Source: Streptomyces sp. NBC_01244
GTDB taxonomy: Bacteria; Actinomycetota; Actinomycetes; Streptomycetales; Streptomycetaceae
Direction: 5' to 3'
Assembly (NCBI RefSeq): GCF_035987325.1
Contig: NZ_CP108488.1
Span: 310,001 to 374,000 of the forward strand
Length of the DNA: 64,000 nucleotides
Part shown: positions 8,372-16,706 of the stretch, in pieces
Numbering within the stretch: the first letter of the stretch is position 1
Layout: each line of letters starts with the position of its first letter
Translations under genes and position numbers: made by a program
The notes under the pieces: generated by a model
Seen by the model: the letters and a program-made list of their open reading frames with translations, nothing else
What the model was told of the DNA's origin: nothing
The model's database searches: none

Positions 8372-9357
8372 GGTATGACCAGGATCTTGCGGCCGCGTCC
8401 CGCCTGGAACTGGTCGAGCGCACCGGCGTAGTCGGCCAGGGGCAGGCGGTCGCTGATGAAGACCTCGGGATCGAGCACGCCCGCGGCGAAGAGGTCCGCG
8501 GCGCGTTCGTAGCTGTGCAGGACGGCCATCGAGCCGGTGATGGTGATCTCCTGGTTGTAGATGCGGTACGGCTCGATGATCGCGCGGGCCGCGTAGTCGG
8601 CCACGCCGAACTGGAGGTAGGTACCGCCGCGTGCGACACGTCCGAGGCCGTCCTGGATGGCCCGCTCGCTGCCGGTGGCGTCGATGACCACGTCCCAGCC
8701 GCGCGGCCGTTCGATCTCGGCCGCAGCGGTTGCGGTGTGGGTGCAGCCCAACTCGTGTGCGGTGGAGAGTCGTTCGGCGTTGATGTCCACGATGTCCACC
8801 GTGGACGCCCCCGTCCGCTTGGCCAGTTCCATCATCATCAGGCCCATGGTGCCCGCGCCGTAGATGAGTACGTGACGGGCCAGGCGACTGCTCAGCACGT
8901 CGTATCCCCGCACGGCGCAGGACAGCGGCTCGATCAGGGCGGCGTCCTGGGTACGGATGTGGTCGGGGAGCTTGACGCAGTTCGCTACGGGTGCGACGGC
9001 GAACTCGGCCGCGGCCCCGGCCGTGGTCACGCCGATGGCGGCGTAGCGCTCGCACAGGTTGTTGCGGCCCAGCCGGCAGTAGTGGCACTCGTTGCAGTAG
9101 AGGGAGGGGTCGACCGCCACCCGGTCGCCGGCGCGCAGCTCGGTGACCGCCGAGCCGGTGGCGACCACCTCGCCCGCGAACTCGTGGCCCGGGACCAGGG
9201 GCAGGCTGGGGGCGAACTCGCCCTGGAGGATGTGCAGATCGGTGCCGCACAGGCCGCAGGCCGCGACCTTGACGACCACGTCGCGGGGGCCGGGGGCGGG
9301 ATCGTCGACGGTCTCGACCGATACGGTGCCGGGTGCGTGGATCACGGCGGCTTTCAC
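8368..9357 (-). CDS. Zinc-dependent medium-chain dehydrogenase (polyol/sorbitol dehydrogenase type)
   Basis: 329 residues from GTG 9357, which forms a GTGA overlap with the upstream permease. Catalytic zinc ligands Cys37 (ACGLCGTDLH), His58 and Glu59 (PGHEFAGE) are present, as are the four structural-zinc cysteines 88, 91, 94 and 102 (CNECHYCRLGRNNLC). A Rossmann motif (VLIYGAGTMGLMM) binds NAD(P). The family oxidises secondary alcohols of polyols or threonine. With a polyol-type transporter and a sugar kinase in the same operon, oxidation of a sugar alcohol to its ketose is the best reading. Confidence 0.85.
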   Translation of the reverse strand: MKAAVIHAPGTVSVETVDDPAPGPRDVVVKVAACGLCGTDLHILQGEFAPSLPLVPGHEFAGEVVATGSAVTELRAGDRVAVDPSLYCNECHYCRLGRNNLCERYAAIGVTTAGAAAEFAVAPVANCVKLPDHIRTQDAALIEPLSCAVRGYDVLSSRLARHVLIYGAGTMGLMMMELAKRTGASTVDIVDINAERLSTAHELGCTHTATAAAEIERPRGWDVVIDATGSERAIQDGLGRVARGGTYLQFGVADYAARAIIEPYRIYNQEITITGSMAVLHSYERAADLFAAGVLDPEVFISDRLPLADYAGALDQFQAGRGRKILVIP

Positions 9358-10226
9358 TTGACTGCTCCAAGGGACAGGCCCTGGACCAGTTTGTCCTGGG
9401 CGGCGAATCCGGCGATGAGCACCGGCAGGGAGACGCAGACGGCCGCGGCGCACACCTTGGCCAGGAACAGTCCCTGACTGGTGACGAAGCCGGTCAGGAA
9501 GACGGGCGCGGTTCCGGCGACCACCCCGGTGAGCACCCGGGCGAACAGCAGCTCGTTCCAGCTGAAGATGAAGGAGATCAGGGCGGTGGCCGCGATCCCG
9601 GGGGCGGCCACCGGGGCGACGATGCGCATCAGCACGGTGGGCAGTCCCGCGCCGTCGATCGACGCGGCTTCCAGGATCTCGACGGGCACTTCGGCGAGGA
9701 AGGAGCGCATCATCCACACCGCGATCGGCAGGTTCATGGAGGTGTAGAGGATGACGAGCAGCCAGACGTTGTCGAGCAGGCCGGTGTTCTGGGCGATGAG
9801 GTAGACGGGGAGCAGCCCTGCGACGGCCGGCAGCATCTTCGTGGAGAGGAAGAAGAACATGACGTCGGTCCACTTGCGCACGGGCTTGATGGACAGGGCG
9901 TACGCGGCCGGTACGGCGAGGGCGAGTACCAGGAGGGTGGAGGCGAGGCTGGCGGTGAGGGAGTTGATCAGGGGCGGCCAGGGGGTCACGCCAGCGCCCG
10001 ACCCGAAGAACTCGCGGTAGCCCTGGAGGGTGAGGCCGGCACCCAGGCTGGGCGGGTTGGTGGCGGCGTCCGGCTCGCTGTGCAGGGACGTGAGCACCAT
10101 CCAGGCGAACGGAAGGAAGAAGAGGAGTCCGCAGGCCCAGGCGAGCAGGCCCCAGATGCCGCGGCGCGGCAGATACTTCCGGGTGTCCGTCCTCACGCCG
10201 CCCGCCTTCACCATCACTGCCTTCAC
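9354..10226 (-). CDS. ABC sugar/polyol transporter permease (MalG/SmoG type)
   Basis: 290 residues from GTG 10226, again a GTGA overlap with the preceding permease. About six transmembrane helices are visible, the first near residue 20-40 (GLLAWACGLLFFLPFAWMVL). The EAA loop that docks the ATPase is EILEAASIDGAGLPTVLMRI. It is the second integral-membrane subunit of a carbohydrate uptake-1 (CUT1) importer. No ATPase gene lies in the operon; Streptomyces CUT1 importers commonly share the general ATPase MsiK, which would explain this. Confidence 0.85.
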   Translation of the reverse strand: MKAVMVKAGGVRTDTRKYLPRRGIWGLLAWACGLLFFLPFAWMVLTSLHSEPDAATNPPSLGAGLTLQGYREFFGSGAGVTPWPPLINSLTASLASTLLVLALAVPAAYALSIKPVRKWTDVMFFFLSTKMLPAVAGLLPVYLIAQNTGLLDNVWLLVILYTSMNLPIAVWMMRSFLAEVPVEILEAASIDGAGLPTVLMRIVAPVAAPGIAATALISFIFSWNELLFARVLTGVVAGTAPVFLTGFVTSQGLFLAKVCAAAVCVSLPVLIAGFAAQDKLVQGLSLGAVK

Positions 10227-11197
10227 AGCGTCTCCTCCTTGAACAGGGACGACACCGTGCGCAGCGCGAAGGTGGCGATGGCCATCGTGCAGACCACGAT
10301 GATCACTCCCTCGGCGGACGCCTGGCCGTAGTCGTGTGCCTGGTAGAACGTCGCGTACACGGTGTAGGGCAGGTTGGCGGTGCCGAGCCCGCCGGAGGTG
10401 AGGGTGAAGACGGCGTCGAAGTTCTGGACCACGTAGATGCTGCCGAGCAGGGCGGACAGTTCGAGGTAGCGGCGCAGGTGGGGGAAGGTGAGGTGGCGGA
10501 AGACCTGCCAGGTGCCCGCTCCGTCGACGCGGGCCGCCTCGACGATGTCCGGCGGGCGGCTCTGCAGTCCCGCGAGCAGGATGAGCGTCATGAACGGGGT
10601 CCACTGCCAGATCAGCGACACCTCGACGGCGACGAGCGGCAGCGCGGACATCCAGTCGGGCTGGGGGGCGCCGTCGCTGCCGAAGAGGGACCACAGCCAG
10701 GTCAGGGACCCGTTGATGAATCCGTACGAGGCGTTGTACAGCGCGTGCTTCCACAGCAGGGCCGCGGCGACGGGGACGATGAGGAACGGGGTGATGAGCA
10801 TGGTGCGTACGACGCCCCTCCCCCAGAACCTCCGGTCGAGGAGGAGCGCGAGCCCCAGCCCGAGCAGGAGGCTCACGAGGACCACGACGGCCGTGAGGAC
10901 GACGGTGGTCAGCAGGGCCGCGCGCAGGTCGGGGTCGGTGATCGCGGCCTTGTAGTTGGAGAGCCCGCCGAACCCCCGGTCGTCCGGGTCGAGCGCGTTC
11001 CAGCGCATGAAGGAGATCACCAGGGTGCCGACGAACGGCAGTTGGGTGACGACGATCAGGAAGATCAGGGCGGGCAGCAGGGGTGCGCGGCGGGACCAGG
11101 CGCCGGGCGGGCGGCGGCGCGGGGGGCCGGCCGCCCCCCGTCCTGGCGCCCGCCGTCCCACGGTGGTGGCGGGACGGGTGAGGGGCGGTGCGGCCAT
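10223..11197 (-). CDS. ABC sugar/polyol transporter permease (MalF/SmoF type)
   Basis: 324 residues from the ATG at 11197, one base after the TGA of the binding-protein gene. After a basic Pro/Arg-rich cytoplasmic tail of ~45 residues there are about six membrane helices and an EAA loop (DIVEAARVDGAGTWQVFRHL). It is the first membrane subunit of the CUT1 importer, partnering the next permease. The start could lie a few codons inside, but the ATG tightly follows the upstream stop, consistent with coupling. Confidence 0.85.
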   Translation of the reverse strand: MAAPPLTRPATTVGRRAPGRGAAGPPRRRPPGAWSRRAPLLPALIFLIVVTQLPFVGTLVISFMRWNALDPDDRGFGGLSNYKAAITDPDLRAALLTTVVLTAVVVLVSLLLGLGLALLLDRRFWGRGVVRTMLITPFLIVPVAAALLWKHALYNASYGFINGSLTWLWSLFGSDGAPQPDWMSALPLVAVEVSLIWQWTPFMTLILLAGLQSRPPDIVEAARVDGAGTWQVFRHLTFPHLRRYLELSALLGSIYVVQNFDAVFTLTSGGLGTANLPYTVYATFYQAHDYGQASAEGVIIVVCTMAIATFALRTVSSLFKEETL

Positions 11198-11198
11198 G

Positions 11199-12548
11199 TC
11201 ATCGCCCCCGGTACTTGGCGGCCACTGCCTCGGCCCGGGCCTGGCCGTTGCGCAGGGCCTCTTCCACGCTGGTCTTGCCCGCGATGGCGGCGCTGATCTC
11301 CTGGGACACCTGCGTGCCCAGGTCGGTGAACTCGGGGATGCCGACGAACTGGATGCCGGGTGCGGGGCGGGGCTGGACGCCGGGGTTCGCCGGGTCGGCG
11401 GCGGAGAGGGCTTCCTTGGTGGCCGGCGCGAAGGCGGCCGCGGCCTCGACGTACTTCGGGTTGACGTAGGTCGAGGTGCGCTTGCCCGCGGGGAGCCGGG
11501 ACCAGCCGAGCTGTTCGCCGACGAGGGTCTCGTAGCGCGAGCTGGAGGCCCATGAGATGAACTTCCAGGCGTCGTCCTGGTTCTTGCTCGCCTTCTGCAT
11601 GCCCCAGGCCCAGGTGTACAGCCATCCCGAACTGCTGGTCTTCTCCACGGGCGCGGGTGCGTAGCCGAGCTTGCCGGCCACCGGTGAGCCGGCGGCCTCC
11701 AGAGCGCCTGCGGCCGAGGTGGCGTCATACCACATGGCCACCTTGCCCTGGGTCATGTCGTTGAGGCATTCGGTGAAGCCCGCCTGGGGTGCGCCGGCTT
11801 CTCCGTGCGCGCGCACCAGGTCCACGTAGAAGCCGACCGCGCGGGCGAATTCAGGGCTGTCGAGCTTGGCGTTCCAGTCCTTGTCGAACCAGGTGCCGCC
11901 CATGGTGTTCACGACGGTGGTGACGGGGGCCATCACCTCGCCCCAGCCGGGCTGGCCGCGCAGGCAGATGCCCTTCATTCCGGGCTGGGCGCCGTCGGCG
12001 GCGGCGGCCAGGTCGGCCACCTGCTGCCAGGTGGGGTGTTCGGGCATGGTGAGGTTCTTGGCGGCGAGGACGTCCTTTCGGTACATCAGGAAGGACGATT
12101 CCCCGTAGAACGGCTCCGCGTAGATCTCGCCGGAGGCGGTGAGGGACTTCTCCAGGGCCGGCAGGATGTCCGCCTGATCGAACTCCGCGTCCCCCTTTGC
12201 CCGTTCGGTGAGGGGGGCGAGCCAGCCGTTCTTGGCGAAGATCGGCGTCTCGTAGTTGCTGATCGTCGCGACGTCGTACTGGCCGGCCTGGCTGGAGAAG
12301 TCCTGGCTGATCTTGTCGCGTACGTCGTTCTCGGGCAGGACCGTGAAGTTGACCTTGATCCCGGTGTCCTTGGTGAAGTGGTCGGCCGTCAGCTTCTGGA
12401 GATCGGCCATCTGCGGGTTGTTGACCATCAGGACGTTGATGGAGCGCGCGGCGGAACCCCCGCCCGCTCCACCCGCTCCCGAGCAGCCGGCGAGGAGCGT
12501 GCCGCACAGCAGGACCGCGGCGGCACTCGTGGTGTTTCTTCTGTTCAT
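11199..12548 (-). CDS. Extracellular polyol-binding lipoprotein of ABC importer
   Basis: 449 residues. The signal peptide ends in lipobox LLAGC with Cys22 as lipidation site. The mature N-terminus (INVLMVNNPQMADLQKLTAD) and following AQYDVxTI-like region resemble sorbitol/mannitol-type binding proteins (SmoE) more than maltose-binding ones; this assignment is by recall of the family, not a search. ATG 12548 was chosen; GTG 12551 and ATG 12560 are in-frame alternatives, with GAAGGGA as the probable ribosome site. It captures the sugar outside the membrane and delivers it to the two downstream permeases. Confidence 0.85.
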   Translation of the reverse strand: MNRRNTTSAAAVLLCGTLLAGCSGAGGAGGGSAARSINVLMVNNPQMADLQKLTADHFTKDTGIKVNFTVLPENDVRDKISQDFSSQAGQYDVATISNYETPIFAKNGWLAPLTERAKGDAEFDQADILPALEKSLTASGEIYAEPFYGESSFLMYRKDVLAAKNLTMPEHPTWQQVADLAAAADGAQPGMKGICLRGQPGWGEVMAPVTTVVNTMGGTWFDKDWNAKLDSPEFARAVGFYVDLVRAHGEAGAPQAGFTECLNDMTQGKVAMWYDATSAAGALEAAGSPVAGKLGYAPAPVEKTSSSGWLYTWAWGMQKASKNQDDAWKFISWASSSRYETLVGEQLGWSRLPAGKRTSTYVNPKYVEAAAAFAPATKEALSAADPANPGVQPRPAPGIQFVGIPEFTDLGTQVSQEISAAIAGKTSVEEALRNGQARAEAVAAKYRGR

Positions 12549-12615
12549 CACGGGGAACATCCCTTCATTTCGCCATGGGCATGCCAGATCAACCCATGTC
12601 GGGGTGCGTGCTGAC

Positions 12616-12631
12616 CTGCACTGACGTGCAG
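12616..12631. promoter_or_regulatory. Candidate DeoR operator
   Basis: CTGCAC-TGAC-GTGCAG is a perfect 6-bp inverted repeat with a 4-base centre, located in the 131-base gap between the repressor gene and the binding-protein gene, ~70 bases before the latter. Its position suits control of the transporter operon by the upstream DeoR protein. This is inference from position and symmetry. Confidence 0.55.
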
Positions 12632-12679
12632 TTTGATGGTGGGTGGACGGGTACCGGCCGAGGGGTACCGGCCGCCCGG

Positions 12680-13441
12680 TCAGACCCGGATGACCTGCGG
12701 GCCCAGCAGGGAGTAGCGATGGGCCTCCGCCGTGGACAGGCCGGTATCGGTGATGATCGTTTCGAAGTCCGGAATCTCGGCGAAGCGGCAGAAGCTGCTG
12801 GCCCCGAACTTGCCGTGGTGGCCCATGAAGACGCGTCGCCGCGACACCTCCAGGGCCTTGGCCTTCACATCGGCCACCACGGGGTCGGGAGTGGTGAGGC
12901 CGAACTCCCGTGAGATGCCGTTCGAACCGATGTAGGCGAGATCGATGACGAATCCGGAGAGCATGGCCGCCGCCCACGAGCCCACGGTGGCCAGTGTCCG
13001 GGCTCGGACCCGGCCGCCCAGCAGCAGCACCGTGGTGTTGGGCGAATCGGCTATCGCCGCCGCCGTCGACAGCGAGGCCGTCACCACCGTCAGCAGCCTG
13101 TCGGTGGGCAGCAGGGACGCCAGTATCTGCGGCGTGTAGCCCTCGTCGACGAAGACCGTCTCGGCTCCGCCGAGCAGTCTCACCCCCTCCGCCGCAATCC
13201 GGCGCTTGTTCTCCACGTGCAGGGTGACCCGCCGGGCCAGGTCCGTCTCAAAACCGGCGCTCTCGACCGGATAGGCCCCGCCGTGCGTGCGCCGGACCAG
13301 ACCACGCCGTTCCAGCTCGCTGAGATCCCGCCGGATGGTCTCCGGTGCGACCCCGAAGTCGGCTGCCATTCCCGCGACTTCGATGCGGCCTTCCCGGCGG
13401 GCCAAGGTCAGCAGTTTCTGGTGCCGTTCCTCCGAACGCAT
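12680..13441 (-). CDS. DeoR-family transcriptional repressor of the polyol operon
   Basis: 253 residues from ATG 13441, with GGGAGG about 12 bases upstream. The N-terminal winged HTH is typical (RREGRIEVAGMAADFGVAPE, TIRRDLSELERRGLVRRTHG). The C-terminal DeoRC domain (residues ~75-230) is an ISOCOT-type sugar-phosphate sensor fold (VFVDEGYTPQ, FGLTTPDPVVADVKAKAL). DeoR proteins usually repress sugar operons and release DNA when a phosphorylated intermediate binds. Here the likely inducer is the product of the PfkB kinase at the operon's end. It is first gene of the operon, separated from the rest by a gap containing a palindrome. Confidence 0.88.
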   Translation of the reverse strand: MRSEERHQKLLTLARREGRIEVAGMAADFGVAPETIRRDLSELERRGLVRRTHGGAYPVESAGFETDLARRVTLHVENKRRIAAEGVRLLGGAETVFVDEGYTPQILASLLPTDRLLTVVTASLSTAAAIADSPNTTVLLLGGRVRARTLATVGSWAAAMLSGFVIDLAYIGSNGISREFGLTTPDPVVADVKAKALEVSRRRVFMGHHGKFGASSFCRFAEIPDFETIITDTGLSTAEAHRYSLLGPQVIRV

Positions 13442-13754
13442 AGCAACGACCACCCTCCCTTGCCCGTTCGGGCATCCGGCGCCCGAATGGGCCTGCCCGA
13501 TTTTTATACCCCTGCCGCACCGGCGCAGCCCGGTCCGTTCCACACAAGAGCGCGCCCGTCTGGGCCCGTTTCGCACAAGTGGCAACTCCGATCTGATCAG
13601 GGGTTGTTGAGGAAACATTCCGAGAGATCTGCCCGTCAAGAGGTGAACAGGGACCGAATCGCGCCATCGCGGGCCTCTCGGGTGAACCGGTTCCCCCGCG
13701 GCTACGTCAGCCAGACCGCACGTATCCGACCCGCCGGAACACCAGGAGAGGCCC
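13442..13754. promoter_or_regulatory. Divergent intergenic region deoR / LamG gene
   Basis: 313 bases without a gene. It contains a T-rich run (ATTTTTATACC near 13500) that could be a -10 region and, at 13681-13692, GGTGAACCGGTT, one half of which matches the GGTGAACC half-site repeated upstream of the type VII ATPase. No other element was identified. Confidence 0.35.
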
Positions 13755-14582
13755 ATGGCACAGCGCCGGAACACCATGCGTTGGTCGCTGATCGGAGTGA
13801 TCACGGCACTCGCCGTCGCGCTCGCATTCGTGGTCACCAACATCGACGGGGGCACCCGCGCCGAGGCGAAGCCCGGGCCGAAACCCTCACTGACGGCGGC
13901 TTCGAAGTCCGCGGCCCCCTCGAAGAGCACGGCCAAACCGGCCCCGCCCGCCCTCAAGGGCATCGGGTGGTGGCCCACGGACGAGAAGTCGGGCGGCGTG
14001 GCCCGGGACGCCGCCGGCAAACACCCGGCAGACCTCAAGGACGGAGCGGGCTGGACCAAGGGTGAGCAGGGCGGGGCCCTCCTCCTCAACGGCACCAGCG
14101 GCTATGCGGACGCCGGCGCCCCGATCGTCGAGACGGTGGGCCGCGACTACTCGGCGGCCGCCGCGGTTCGCCTCGACGCCGACGGCTTCCGTACTGCGGT
14201 GTCCCTCGACGGCGCCGGGTCCAGCGTCTTCTTCCTCCAGTACGTCGCCGACTACAGGCGCTTCTCCTTCAGCTTCTCCAATGCCAGGGCCCTGGCCAAC
14301 CTGGTGGAGGCGCCGAAGCTCGGGCGCTGGTACCACCTGGTCGGCACGTACAGCCACAGCGAGAAGAAGCTGCGGGTCTACGTGGACGGGGTGGCGGCCG
14401 GAGAGGTGCTGGCCCCGGACAACCCCGAGAAGCCCGCCGGAAATCTCGTCATCGGACGCGGCAAGTATCAGGGCAAGCCGACCGACTTCTGGCCCGGGGC
14501 CATCGCCGACGTGCACGTCTACGACCGCGCGCTGACCCCGGCCGAGATCGCCGCACTCGCGGCGCGCGAGCCCTCCCGGTAG
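13755..14582 (+). CDS. Exported LamG/concanavalin A-like domain protein
   Basis: 275 residues; ATG 13755 follows AGGAGAGG at ideal spacing. A single N-terminal helix (WSLIGVITALAVALAFVVT, ~10-28) is an uncleaved anchor or signal, followed by a Lys/Pro/Ala linker to ~65. Residues ~68-268 form a LamG-type jelly roll: LLLNGTSGYADAG, then WYHLVGTY and LRVYVDGV, and the end signature DVHVYDRALTPAEI. Such domains bind glycans or structure extracellular enzymes; no catalytic domain is attached. It is upstream of an ECF sigma factor but separated from it by a strong hairpin, so it is likely monocistronic. Confidence 0.8.
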   Translation: MAQRRNTMRWSLIGVITALAVALAFVVTNIDGGTRAEAKPGPKPSLTAASKSAAPSKSTAKPAPPALKGIGWWPTDEKSGGVARDAAGKHPADLKDGAGWTKGEQGGALLLNGTSGYADAGAPIVETVGRDYSAAAAVRLDADGFRTAVSLDGAGSSVFFLQYVADYRRFSFSFSNARALANLVEAPKLGRWYHLVGTYSHSEKKLRVYVDGVAAGEVLAPDNPEKPAGNLVIGRGKYQGKPTDFWPGAIADVHVYDRALTPAEIAALAAREPSR

Positions 14583-14640
14583 ACGGACGGGCCAACGACC
14601 GCTTGCAGGCGGCCCGTTGATCGCGAGCTGACCGGCCGAA

Positions 14641-14676
14641 GACCGAACCGGGCCCGCCTCCAGGCCCGGTTCGGTC
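14641..14676. terminator. Hairpin terminator after the LamG gene
   Basis: Perfect 14-bp arms GACCGAACCGGGCC (14641-14654) and GGCCCGGTTCGGTC (14663-14676) with an 8-base loop, about 60 bases past the LamG stop. The remaining bases to 14943 (361-base gap overall) presumably hold the sigma-factor promoter; no clear consensus was found. Confidence 0.8.
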
Positions 14677-14943
14677 ACGGGCCGAAGCGCGACCGGGCAG
14701 CGAAACGGGCAACGGCGGGACCTGATCGGGCACGGAGCCGAGCCGCCACAGTGGCAACACCGGACGTGGACGGCCCGGTCCGGTGCCGCACAAGCGGTCA
14801 GGTTCGGTCGTGATGCGTGTCGGAACGGACCCGTTCGGCGTGCCCGGATCGCCGTAGAACTTCTGGTACCGCTCGTGGACATGGGCACGACCTGCCGGTT
14901 CCGGGCGATGACCGTCATCCGAAGTGCCACGGAGGGATCCGCC

Positions 14944-15489
14944 ATGCCCGAATCCACATATAGTCCTGCCCGCTCGACGGAACCCGACGAGGAGTTCCTG
15001 CGGGCACTGTACGCATTACACGGGTCCGTGCTGCTCCGCTTCGCGGCCCGGATGCTCGGCGGGGACTGGCACCGCGCCGAGGACGTCCTCCAGGAGGCCG
15101 CGCTCCGCGCCTGGCAGCACTCCGCCAAGCTCGATGCGACCACCGAGGGCCTGCGGCCCTGGCTCTTCCACGTCGTCCGCAACCTCGTCATAGACGGCTA
15201 CCGCGAACGCAGGGCCCGGCCCACGGAGGACGGGGAGCCGGACATCTCACACCTGCCCGTGGCCGACGGGGTGGACCACGCGCTGACGACCCAGGTAGTG
15301 GTCGACGCGATGCGGGACCTGGCGCCCTTCCAGCGCGAGGTCCTCCTGCACGTCTACTACCTGGGCCACAGCGTCAACCAGACGGCGCGCGTCCTCGGCG
15401 TACCGCCCGGCACCGTCAAATCACGTACGCACTACGCGATGCGCGCCCTGCGCGACGGGCTCAGCAGCCGCGGCCTGAGCACCGTATGA
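14944..15489 (+). CDS. ECF-type RNA polymerase sigma factor
   Basis: 181 residues from ATG 14944, preceded by GGAGGGA at 7 bases. Region 2 (residues ~20-90) includes GDWHRAEDVLQEAALRAW and FHVVRNLVIDGYRERR; region 4 (~115-175) ends in the HTH QTARVLGVPPGTVKSRTHYA. The domain pair without region 3 is diagnostic of an extracytoplasmic-function sigma factor. No anti-sigma gene follows; the next gene is convergent and ends 19 bases away. Its location beside the type VII locus suggests, but does not show, that it controls that locus. Confidence 0.88.
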   Translation: MPESTYSPARSTEPDEEFLRALYALHGSVLLRFAARMLGGDWHRAEDVLQEAALRAWQHSAKLDATTEGLRPWLFHVVRNLVIDGYRERRARPTEDGEPDISHLPVADGVDHALTTQVVVDAMRDLAPFQREVLLHVYYLGHSVNQTARVLGVPPGTVKSRTHYAMRALRDGLSSRGLSTV

Positions 15490-15507
15490 GGGCGCGGCGC
15501 ACCACGG

Positions 15508-16467
15508 TCAGGACAGCAGCCGGCCGGCGTGCACCGCGATCCGCAGCCCGAGCGCGCCGGTGTCGAGCGAGCCGTCGGCGGAGACGTCGAAGCGCCAGGA
15601 GAAGTCCGGTGCCTCACCGAGCACCAGCAGGGCGTCGGCCTCACGCAGGCCCGCCATGGCCGCCCGCTCCTCCGTGAACTGCGCGGCGTGGAGCACGAAC
15701 AGCCGGGGCACGCGGCCCTGTACACCGAGCGGCCCGCGTCCTTCGATCATCCGAAACACCTGAGTGACCGCCGGAGACGAGGCGCCCGTCCGCGCCCCGG
15801 CTCCTTCCGGTCCCGCGCTCAGCCCCTCGTCGAGGGTGGCCACGGTGTGCAGCCGGGCCGACATCAGCCCCAGCCCCATCGTCATCTCCGCCGTCGCCGC
15901 CGAGCCCACCAGGGTGACCTCCGCCCGCCGCCCGACCGGCCCGGTGATGAGCTCGGTGACCAGGGCGCGCACCAACTGCCGTACGCCTTCGCCGTCGCCG
16001 GTCACCGCGATCGGCGCGGAGGACCGCGACAGGTCGATGAGGACGCGCTCGCCCGCCTCGATCCCGACGGTCACCGCCAGCGGGAAGGGCTGGGCGGCGG
16101 AGGACAGTTCCACCGCTCCCATGCCCGCCGACAGCTCGGCGGGCGGCGCGGTCCACTCCTCGCCCGTGTCGTCCGCCTCCCACGGGGCGGGCGGGTTCTT
16201 GTCGGCCACCGTCAGCCTCAGCAGCAGACGGTCCTCCGCGTAGGTGACGGCGTATACATCGGGCAGATGGCGCCCGGCCCGCGTGCATTCCGCGTCGAGC
16301 CGGCGCAGCCCCAGGTCGATGGCGTCCAGCGCCTCGCGCCCCGAGACGGCGGCGGCCGACCGGGGCGGGGCGGCCGACCTCGGCCGCAGTTCGTTGCGGA
16401 CCAGCGCCACGAGAGCGGCGATCAGGGCCAGGCCGATCACCACGGCCAGGACGACAAGCAGGTTCAT
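15508..16467 (-). CDS. Uncharacterised membrane-anchored protein divergent from the type VII ATPase
   Basis: 319 residues from ATG 16467, chosen for the upstream GAAGGTG; ATG 16482 is possible. One N-terminal helix (LLVVLAVVIGLALIAALVAL) anchors a soluble domain of ~290 residues with no motif I recognise. The domain is rich in short beta-strand patterns and contains a TGDGEGVRQLVRALVTELIT segment and a closing LRIAVHAGRLLS. It shares a divergent promoter region, with a striking repeat array, with the EssC-like gene, so a part in the secretion machine (for example a structural membrane subunit) is the leading guess. Confidence 0.65.
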   Translation of the reverse strand: MNLLVVLAVVIGLALIAALVALVRNELRPRSAAPPRSAAAVSGREALDAIDLGLRRLDAECTRAGRHLPDVYAVTYAEDRLLLRLTVADKNPPAPWEADDTGEEWTAPPAELSAGMGAVELSSAAQPFPLAVTVGIEAGERVLIDLSRSSAPIAVTGDGEGVRQLVRALVTELITGPVGRRAEVTLVGSAATAEMTMGLGLMSARLHTVATLDEGLSAGPEGAGARTGASSPAVTQVFRMIEGRGPLGVQGRVPRLFVLHAAQFTEERAAMAGLREADALLVLGEAPDFSWRFDVSADGSLDTGALGLRIAVHAGRLLS

Positions 16468-16531
16468 CGCGATCACCTTCATCAGTCACGTGCGTTGCGG
16501 GGAGCCTCGTCGGGCAGTTACGAGGCCCGGC

Positions 16532-16612
16532 GGCGGATGGTTCACCCCCGAGCGGCGGACGGTTCACGCCCCGAACGGCGGACGGTTCACCCCCGGTCGC
16601 CACCGGTGAACC
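16532..16612. promoter_or_regulatory. Four-site GGTTCACC array in divergent type VII promoter
   Basis: Three direct repeats of GGCGGAYGGTTCAC start at 16532, 16554 and 16577 (22 and 23 bases apart). An inverted half-site GGTGAACC lies at 16605-16612. Measured from GGTTCAC (16539, 16561, 16584), the steps are 22, 23 and 21 bases, two DNA turns each, so all sites face one side of the helix. The array sits between the membrane-protein gene and the EssC-like gene. It looks like a cooperative binding region for one transcription factor, identity unknown. Confidence 0.7.
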
Positions 16613-16706
16613 ACCTGACGGCCGCGCCCGTAGGCCCCGGTGCGCACGGGCCGCGTCCGGCCCGCTGCCGCTCCCCCGTCGGTCCTGTCCTCCCAGGAGG
16701 AATCCC

